Shown here one piece after another: positions 58,522 to 64,000 of a stretch of 64,000 nucleotides of DNA. Both the position numbers and the translations under genes were made by a program. The DNA is from Actinomadura hibisca NBRC 15177 (GTDB taxonomy: Bacteria > Actinomycetota > Actinomycetes > Streptosporangiales > Streptosporangiaceae). The notes below the pieces were generated by a model, which saw nothing but the letters and a program-made list of their open reading frames with translations, was not told the origin of the DNA and made no database searches. Numbering within the stretch: the first letter of the stretch is position 1; every line of letters begins with the position of its first letter. The stretch lies in contig NZ_BCRO01000026.1 in NCBI RefSeq assembly GCF_001552635.1, positions 62,001 through 126,000 on the forward strand, written 5' to 3'.

Positions 58522-59670
58522 ATGTCCGTCCCCGTGGTGCTGGTCGCCGGGTTCCATGGACCGGCGCGCGGCGCCGTCGTCGACCGCTTGTTGCGCGAGC
58601 GCCCCGGCGCGCTGGCGGTGCATCACGACCTGCGCGCGGTGGCCGGGGGCGCGGTCGTGCGGACCGTCCGCGACGCCACCGGCGTCCGCGACCGCGCGGT
58701 GGTCCGGCTGGAGCACGGCTGCGTGACGTGCGCGGTCCGCCTCGACCTGCTGCCGCAACTGCTGCGGCACGCGCCGAACGCCGAGCTGCTGATCGTCGAA
58801 CTGTGGGACACCGTCGAGCCCCGCCCGGTGGCCGAGGTCCTGGCGCACGGATCCGACGGCGAACTGCGGCTGGCGGGCGTCTTCACCGCGCTGGACGCCG
58901 AGCTCGCCCCGCTCGACCTGTGCCGTGGCGAACCGCTCGCCGAGATCGGCAAGCCGGGCGCGGCCGGCGACCGGCGCTACCTGGCCGAGGTCCTGTTCCG
59001 GCAGATCGAGTACGCCACCGCGCTGGTCCTGCCCGACGTGCTTCCCGCACCGATCCCGGCGGCCGACTCCGACGACGTGGAACTGTGCCGCGAGCTGATG
59101 GGCCACCTGGCCCCCATGACGCCGGTGCACCTGCCCGGTGACCTGCTCCCCGTCCCGGCCGGGACGGCGCTGTGCCCGCACGACCTGGCGGCGCGGATCG
59201 ACCCGGCCACCGCCCAGCTGCCGCCCGAGGCCAGCACCCCGGCGGCCGACACGGTGGTGTGGCGGCGCACCGGACCGTTGCACCCGGCACGGTTCTTCGA
59301 CGCCGTGGACGAGTTGGCCGCCGAGTCGGTGCGCAGCCGGGGCCGCTTCTGGCTCGGCAACCGTCCCGACCGGATGCTGGCGTGGGACGCGGCGGCGGGC
59401 GTGGTGGCCGTCCAGGACGCTGGTCCGTGGTTGGCCTGCTTGCCCGAGGCGGCCTGGGAGATGGTCCCCCCGCTGCGCCGGGCCGCCGCAGCCCTGGACT
59501 GGCACGCCGAACACGGCGACCGCGTCCAGCACCTGGTCTTCACCGGCGCGGGACTCGACCGCGCCCGCATCCACCGGCTGCTGGACTCCTGCCTGCTCGC
59601 CGACGGCGAGGAACCCGCCGACCTGGAGGACTCGTTCGCCCCGATCCTCGACACCAAGGGGGCCGCGTGA
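58522..59670 (+). CDS. CobW/COG0523-like protein with degenerate P-loop
   Basis: 382 residues from the ATG at 58522 (GGAGG 6 bp up). The expected GxxGxGK[ST] reads 'GFHGPARGAV', without the Lys; the metal motif is 'EHGCVTCAVRLDLLP' (CxxC form). The C-terminal CobW domain is present ('RRTGPLHPARFFDAVDELA', 'RGRFWLGNRPDRMLAW'). It resembles the Zur-controlled mycobacterial Rv0106-type proteins, which also lack a good P-loop. Such proteins may hand zinc to clients or help the zinc-free ribosomal set; GTPase activity is doubtful. Confidence 0.85.
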   Translation: MSVPVVLVAGFHGPARGAVVDRLLRERPGALAVHHDLRAVAGGAVVRTVRDATGVRDRAVVRLEHGCVTCAVRLDLLPQLLRHAPNAELLIVELWDTVEPRPVAEVLAHGSDGELRLAGVFTALDAELAPLDLCRGEPLAEIGKPGAAGDRRYLAEVLFRQIEYATALVLPDVLPAPIPAADSDDVELCRELMGHLAPMTPVHLPGDLLPVPAGTALCPHDLAARIDPATAQLPPEASTPAADTVVWRRTGPLHPARFFDAVDELAAESVRSRGRFWLGNRPDRMLAWDAAAGVVAVQDAGPWLACLPEAAWEMVPPLRRAAAALDWHAEHGDRVQHLVFTGAGLDRARIHRLLDSCLLADGEEPADLEDSFAPILDTKGAA

Positions 59671-59691
59671 TCCCGTTGCCCAAGCCCGCTG

Positions 59692-60405
59692 TCACGCCTT
59701 CCCCTTCCTGACCTCCTCGCCCACCTGGGCCGGTGAGGTGGACCAGGGCGCGCCGTGCCCCGGGAGCACCCAGGAGGCCGACAGCCCGGCGATCCGGTCG
59801 AGGGAGGCGAGCGCTTCGGCGGGGTCGTCGGTGAAGGGCGCGGGCTGCGGGCCGCCGCGCCCGGTGAGGACGTGCCGCGTGGTCAGGGCGTCGCCGACGA
59901 AGACGGCGTCGGCGAGCGGGACGTGCACGGCCACGCTTCCCGGCGAGTGTCCCGGCATGCCCACGATGACGGGGCTGCCGGGCAGGTCCAGGACGTCGCC
60001 GTCACTGATCTCGGTGACCTCGCCGACGTAACGAGTGCGCAGGCCGTTCTTGCGGATGGAGTAGCCGAAGAACCCGAGCGTCGGACCCAGGCGCATGGGA
60101 CCGAACGCGACCTTGGGCTTCTCGCCCGTGCGGGTGCGGTCCGCGTCGGCGGCGTGCACGAACACCGGCACGCCGTGCTCGGTGCGCAGGCGTTCGGCGA
60201 AGCCGATGTGGTCGGAGTCGCCGTGGGTGAGCACCAGGCCGCGGATGTCGTCGGCGGTCTTGCCCAGGGAGCGCAGCTCGCGCTGGAGGTCGCGCCAGTG
60301 GCCGGGCAGGCCCGCGTCGATGAGCGTGATGCCCTCGGGAGTGTCGACGAGGTAGCTCGCCACGAGGTCGTTGCCGAGGCGGTGCAGGTGAGGGGCGAGT
60401 TTCAT
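59692..60405 (-). CDS. MBL-fold metallo-hydrolase
   Basis: 237 residues. 'LVLTHGDSDHIGFAERL' is the HxxxDH-type dinuclear metal motif (first position His, then Asp-Ser-Asp-His), 'VIVGMPGHSPGSVAVHV' supplies the next His, and 'AVFVGDALT' the bridging Asp. Resembles GloB-like hydrolases. Divergent from a TetR gene with paired operator-like repeats between. Confidence 0.9.
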   Translation of the reverse strand: MKLAPHLHRLGNDLVASYLVDTPEGITLIDAGLPGHWRDLQRELRSLGKTADDIRGLVLTHGDSDHIGFAERLRTEHGVPVFVHAADADRTRTGEKPKVAFGPMRLGPTLGFFGYSIRKNGLRTRYVGEVTEISDGDVLDLPGSPVIVGMPGHSPGSVAVHVPLADAVFVGDALTTRHVLTGRGGPQPAPFTDDPAEALASLDRIAGLSASWVLPGHGAPWSTSPAQVGEEVRKGKA

Positions 60406-60433
60406 GGGGGTTCTCCCGGTCGAGGTCGTCGAT

Positions 60434-60472
60434 GGCTACGATAATTAGCTATCATGGCTAACGTCAATAGCC
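60434..60472. promoter_or_regulatory. Two tandem TetR operator candidates (GGCTA-N7-TAGCY)
   Basis: GGCTA-N7-TAGCT (60434-60450) and GGCTA-N7-TAGCC (60456-60472), both 17 bp and 22 bp apart in phase (about two helical turns), lie between the divergent MBL and TetR genes and overlap a low-GC promoter-like patch. Confidence 0.6.
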
Positions 60473-60490
60473 TTCATGGCGGGAGGAACG

Positions 60491-61021
60491 ATGCCGACCC
60501 CTGAGAAGACCTCGTTCGCCGGAATCGTCGCGGCGGGGCGCGAGCTGCTGGAAGCGGGCGGCCAGCAGCGGCTGACGATGCAGAGCGTCGCCGAACGGGT
60601 GGGCGTGCGCGCGCCGTCGCTGTACAAGCACGTCAACAACCGCGCGGCCCTGCTGACCGCCGTCGCCGAGGCCACCATCGACGACCTGGCCGCCCGGGTG
60701 GAGGCGACCGACGGGTCGCTCGAAGAGGTGGTGCGAGGCTACCGGCGATTCGCCCAGACGTGGCCAGCGGGCTTCCGGCTGATGCTGTCCATCGAAGCAC
60801 CGCCCGAAGCCCTCGCCCGAACGGCCGCCCCAGTACTGCACGCCACACGGGAACTGGTAGGCGAACAGGAGGCGCTCGAAGCCGCGCGCCTGGTGGTCGC
60901 GTGGGCGACCGGTTTCATCGAAATGGAACTCAACGGCAGCTTCCGGCTAGGGGGCGACGTCGACCGCGCCTTCGAGTACGGCCTGTCCACCCTACGCCGA
61001 GCCCTGGCGACCGGCCCCTAA
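60491..61021 (+). CDS. TetR family repressor
   Basis: 176 residues from the ATG at 60491, with GGGAGGA in front; an ATG 15 bp earlier lacks a site. Helix-turn-helix 'TMQSVAERVGVRAPSLYKHV'; C-terminal WHG-like domain ('AARLVVAWATGFIEMELNG'). Probably represses itself and the divergent MBL gene through the paired 17-bp sites. Confidence 0.92.
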   Translation: MPTPEKTSFAGIVAAGRELLEAGGQQRLTMQSVAERVGVRAPSLYKHVNNRAALLTAVAEATIDDLAARVEATDGSLEEVVRGYRRFAQTWPAGFRLMLSIEAPPEALARTAAPVLHATRELVGEQEALEAARLVVAWATGFIEMELNGSFRLGGDVDRAFEYGLSTLRRALATGP

Positions 61022-61106
61022 AACTTTCCCAGAGCGGGGACGGGAGCGGTAAGGTCACGCTCTTCGGCATGCGGAAGCGTCCCGGAGTCCTCGAAGGCCG
61101 ACGCCC

Positions 61107-61880
61107 ATGACGAACCCCGACCGGTCACCCGCCGCCCTCCGCCTTGCCGCCGCGTTGGACGGCTTGGCCATGACCTTCCGCGGAATGACCGCCAACCCGG
61201 ACGAAACCGCTTGCGAATGCCACTTCGGCAGTGTGGCCGACCTGGCGTTGCTGAAGACGCCGGACGTGGAGCTCGACCCGGACCTGTTGCGCCGCACCTG
61301 GCAGGCTTCCTGGTGGGACGATCACGCGTCCGTACTGCGCCGGGTCCTGCCGCAGTTCGCGACCGCTCTGGTCGGTGGTCTCATCGAGCCCTGGTCCGAT
61401 TTCGTCGACGTCGGACGGTTCCTCGTTCGCGGAAACTGGCGCCAGTGGCCTACGGACCAGGCCGCCGCGGTTCAGGAGTTCCTCGACGCGTGGTGGCTCT
61501 ACACCCTGACCGCGCCAAGTCCCGAGGTTCCGGCGTACGAGACCTTCGTCGGCGTCGTGGAAGCCTCCGGTTCCCTCACCCCCTGGCTGGCGACCTGGGA
61601 AACGGTGCGCACCCCGGCCGCAGACCAGCATCTGGCGCAGGCGATAGAGCGCTGGGAGTACGACCTTCTGGGAGGCGTGCTGCCCTGGAATCCCTGGCTG
61701 ACCTCGGAAGAGGAGGACGATCGGCGCTACGCCGAGCTCACGTCCTGGATCGCCCGCCATGCCCCTGACCGGCTCCGCCGGCACGGTGCGTCCGAACGAC
61801 TGCTGCACGGCGTCCGCCTGATCGGCCTCACCGGCCCGGACCGCTGGGAAGACCCGCACTGGCCCGGCTACAGGTACTGA
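61107..61880 (+). CDS. Hypothetical protein
   Basis: 257 residues, soluble, Trp-rich ('WQASWWDDHASVLRRVLPQF', 'WEYDLLGGVLPWNPWLTSEE'). It begins with a helix 'RLAAALDGLAMTFRGM' and has a 'CECHFGSVADLALLKTPD' segment with two Cys and a His near residue 36-39 that could bind metal. Not a family I recognise. Good frame and codon use. Confidence 0.75.
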   Translation: MTNPDRSPAALRLAAALDGLAMTFRGMTANPDETACECHFGSVADLALLKTPDVELDPDLLRRTWQASWWDDHASVLRRVLPQFATALVGGLIEPWSDFVDVGRFLVRGNWRQWPTDQAAAVQEFLDAWWLYTLTAPSPEVPAYETFVGVVEASGSLTPWLATWETVRTPAADQHLAQAIERWEYDLLGGVLPWNPWLTSEEEDDRRYAELTSWIARHAPDRLRRHGASERLLHGVRLIGLTGPDRWEDPHWPGYRY

Positions 61881-61965
61881 ACCCGCTGGCCTCCCGCCTG
61901 TTCCAGGGAACGCAAGCCCGGCCTTCGCCGACCTCAGGAGTACTTCGCCGGCCTCGGCGGCAAGG

Positions 61966-62052
61966 AGCCGCCGGGGCCTCGGTCCACTCGGCCGGTGCCT
62001 CGGCCAGCGACAGGCTGTTGCCGTCCGGATCCAGCACGACGACGTGACGCAC
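61966..62052 (-). pseudogene. VOC-domain C-terminal remnant
   Basis: The minus strand reads 'VRHVVVLDPDGNSLSLAEAP', the last strand of a glyoxalase-type VOC protein, with nothing of the family before it and no start. Short relic of a deleted gene in the 297-bp gap before the protease gene. Confidence 0.45.
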
Positions 62053-62177
62053 GCCGTTGCCGTCCCCCGTCCGAGCTACCGGCGAATGTCCTCCCAGCGG
62101 GGAAGATCGCGGGTCGCCGGTTCCCTAGCGTTCGTCTGGCCGCCGAATCCCGCGCGGAAACCTCGCAAGGAGTCGTC

Positions 62178-63008
62178 ATGCGATTGTTGAAGCAGCTCTT
62201 GCCCGTCGTCCTGGTCGCCTTCGTCGGCGGGCAGGTCGTCGTGGCGGTGGAGGACAGCCCGGTTCTGAGCCTGGTCATCGGCCTCATGACGGCCGTGCTC
62301 GCGGTGCTCGTGTACGCCTGGACGGTGCGCTGGTCCGAGCACCGCGCACCGGTCGAGGTCGCCGTCAGGGGCGCCACTACCCGCACCCTGCTGGGGGTGC
62401 TGATCGGCGCCGGGTGGTTCGCGGCCGTCATCGGCAACATCGCCTTCAACGGCGGTTACCGGGTCGAGGGCTTCGGGGAGATCGCGGGCCCGGTCGGCCT
62501 GGTCGGCTTCATGGCCGCCGCCTCCGTGACGGAGGAGCTGATGTTCCGCGGCGTCCTGTTCCGGATCACGGAGGAACGCCTCGGCACATGGTGGTCGCTG
62601 GTCCTGACCAGCGTGCTGTTCGGCCTGTGGCACATGCTCAACCCGGACGCCACGCTGTGGGGCGCGGTCGCCATCGCGATCTCGGCCGGCGGGACGCTCG
62701 CCGCCGCGTACGCCGCCTTCCGCACCCTCTGGGTGCCGATCGGCCTGCACTTCGGCTGGAACTTCGCCCAGGGCGGCGTCTTCGGCACCGCGGTGTCCGG
62801 CAACGGCGAGAACGACGGGCTCCTGGACGGCGTGTTGTCCGGCCCGGCCATCCTCACCGGCGGCAAGTTCGGCCCGGAGGCGAGCCCGCACACGGTCCTG
62901 TCCGGCGTCATCCTGACGGTCGTGTTCCTGTGGCTGGCCCGCAGGCGGGGCACCCTGGTCCGCCGCAAGGCCGAGGCGCCCGCCCCGGCCGCTAGCCTGG
63001 CCCGGTGA
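62178..63008 (+). CDS. CPBP-family intramembrane metalloprotease
   Basis: 276 residues, about seven membrane helices. The three CPBP motifs are present: 'VTEELMFRGVLF' (EExxxR), 'LFGLWHML' (FxxxH) and 'GLHFGWNFAQG' (HxxxN/D). AAGGAG ribosome binding site. Substrate unknown; relatives process or protect against peptides. Overlaps the next gene's GTG by 4 bp (GTGA). Confidence 0.92.
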   Translation: MRLLKQLLPVVLVAFVGGQVVVAVEDSPVLSLVIGLMTAVLAVLVYAWTVRWSEHRAPVEVAVRGATTRTLLGVLIGAGWFAAVIGNIAFNGGYRVEGFGEIAGPVGLVGFMAAASVTEELMFRGVLFRITEERLGTWWSLVLTSVLFGLWHMLNPDATLWGAVAIAISAGGTLAAAYAAFRTLWVPIGLHFGWNFAQGGVFGTAVSGNGENDGLLDGVLSGPAILTGGKFGPEASPHTVLSGVILTVVFLWLARRRGTLVRRKAEAPAPAASLAR

Positions 63009-64000
63009 TCGGTCTGCGGCGGCTCCCGGCCCGCTGGCGGCGCTGGGACGTGACGGTCCGGGACGTCCCGCTCGCGCTGCTGTTCGCCGTCGTGTCGTTC
63101 CTGCCGGTGTTCCGCGGCCACGAGACGCAGGTCGGCGAGCTCCCGGCCCGCCCCTTCGACGCGATGGCCATCGCGGCGCTCGCCCTCCACTGCCTCCCGC
63201 TCGTCGTGCGCCGCCGGTGGCCGGCCGCGTGCCTCGCCCTGGTGACGCTCGGTTTCGCCGTCGCGGAACTGCGCGGCTACCACATGGTCGCGGGGACCGC
63301 GCTGCCCGTCGCGCTGCTGAGCGCGGGCGCCCATCTGGAACGCCACCGGCGCCTCACCGTCGCCGTCCTGTCCGCCGCGTACGCGCTGCTGGCGGTCACG
63401 CTCAACCAGCTCGGCGGGACCGAGCGGCTGGACGGCTACGTGGTGTTCTACCTGGGGCTGGCCGTCCCCTGGGGCATCGGCTCCTGGTTGCGCTCGACGC
63501 GGGCCGCCGAGGCCGAGCACCGCCTCCGCGTCGCCGAGGCCACCCGCGCCGCCGAACGCACCCGCATCGCCCGCGAACTCCACGACGTCGTGACCCACCA
63601 CGTGACGGCGATGGTCGTGCAGGCCGAGGCGGCGCGCTACCTGACCGCCGCGCCCGACCGCCTCGACGAGACCCTGAACGCCGTCACCGACACCGGCCGC
63701 CGGGCCATCGCCGACCTGCGGCACCTGCTCGACCTGCTCAACCCCGACCACGGCACCGCGCCCGCGAACCGCGTCCGGACGCCGTCCACCGGCGACCTCC
63801 GCACGCTCGTGGAGCAGACGCGCCAGGCCGGGCAGCCGGTGGAGTTCACCGAGGAGGGCGAGCGGGCCGAGTCCGGCGGCAGCGCCGAGTTCGTCGCCTA
63901 CCGGGTCGTGCAGGAAGCCCTGACCAACGCCCTCAAGTACGCCCACGGCCACCGCACCGTCACCCGGGTGCGCTACGGCGAGAAGGAGATCACCGTGGAG
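63005..64000 (+). CDS. NarL-family sensor histidine kinase (3' end outside the window)
   Basis: 332 codons to the window edge, from a GTG coupled to the protease stop. Four to five helices form the membrane part ('VPLALLFAVVSFLPVFRG', 'CLALVTLGFAVAELRG'), followed by 'RTRIARELHDVVTHHVTAMV' with the phospho-His, and 'AYRVVQEALTNALKYAHGH' starting the HATPase domain. Desk-like; its response regulator should lie just to the right. Confidence 0.9.
   Translation, partial: MIGLRRLPARWRRWDVTVRDVPLALLFAVVSFLPVFRGHETQVGELPARPFDAMAIAALALHCLPLVVRRRWPAACLALVTLGFAVAELRGYHMVAGTALPVALLSAGAHLERHRRLTVAVLSAAYALLAVTLNQLGGTERLDGYVVFYLGLAVPWGIGSWLRSTRAAEAEHRLRVAEATRAAERTRIARELHDVVTHHVTAMVVQAEAARYLTAAPDRLDETLNAVTDTGRRAIADLRHLLDLLNPDHGTAPANRVRTPSTGDLRTLVEQTRQAGQPVEFTEEGERAESGGSAEFVAYRVVQEALTNALKYAHGHRTVTRVRYGEKEITVE

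Noticed and set aside
1-64000. tRNA or rRNA genes
   Set aside because: No cloverleaf-like or rRNA-like sequence was recognised in any intergenic region.

Overview
The window is high-GC actinobacterial DNA with GTG starts, ATGA/GTGA/TGATG gene overlaps and a mycothiol-dependent enzyme family. This fits a filamentous actinomycete; an Actinomadura-like (Streptosporangiales) genome is my guess, not something shown by the sequence. No rRNA, tRNA, CRISPR array or intact insertion sequence was seen.

Layout. 1-6.5 kb: housekeeping and accessory genes (AraC regulator, Nudix hydrolase, mycothiol-dependent enzyme, wax ester synthase/DGAT, RibD-like reductase, NarL-type two-component pair). 6.8-10.9 kb: small stress-type genes (two DksA/TraR zinc fingers, a TrkA-C protein, a HemD-like protein, STAS and ANTAR-like proteins). 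11-23.5 kb: VOC proteins, AraC/TetR regulators with their targets, a broken TetR/FAD-monooxygenase pair, a secreted SH3-like protein, a molybdopterin oxidoreductase, a lipoprotein, then an acyl-CoA ligase and acyl-CoA dehydrogenase.

23.7-37.2 kb is the first highlight: an HK97-fold encapsulin gene, translationally coupled to a sulfotransferase, inside a biosynthetic cluster with an SDR, an MFS exporter, a LysW amino-group carrier protein with LysX/LysY/LysZ-like enzymes, a split transketolase, an enlarged LysK-like peptidase, an atypical regulator and an O-carbamoyltransferase. The likely chemistry is carrier-bound glutamate, then semialdehyde, then a C7 keto-polyol amino acid made by transketolase, then release and tailoring by reduction, sulfation and carbamoylation. 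The shell suggests that part of this happens in a nanocompartment, as proposed for 'natural product' (family 3) encapsulins.

37.3-59.7 kb holds a dispersed zinc-starvation locus: a Zur-type box before zinc-free S14 and L32 paralogues, an unrelated XRE/flavoprotein/small-gene block, a permease pair with a His-rich partner, the zur gene, and the second highlight. That is a YcaO/SagB-type RiPP cluster (46-residue precursor, leader-binding protein, cyclodehydratase, dehydrogenase, hydrolase, two ABC exporter subunits). It diverges from a shared region carrying a perfect Zur box, opposite an AztD-like zinc chaperone, a FecBCD-type metallophore importer and, behind another Zur box, a CobW-like protein. 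Together these suggest a ribosomally made, azole-containing zincophore with its own export and import. 59.7-64 kb: MBL hydrolase/TetR pair, an unknown protein, a CPBP protease and a truncated histidine kinase.
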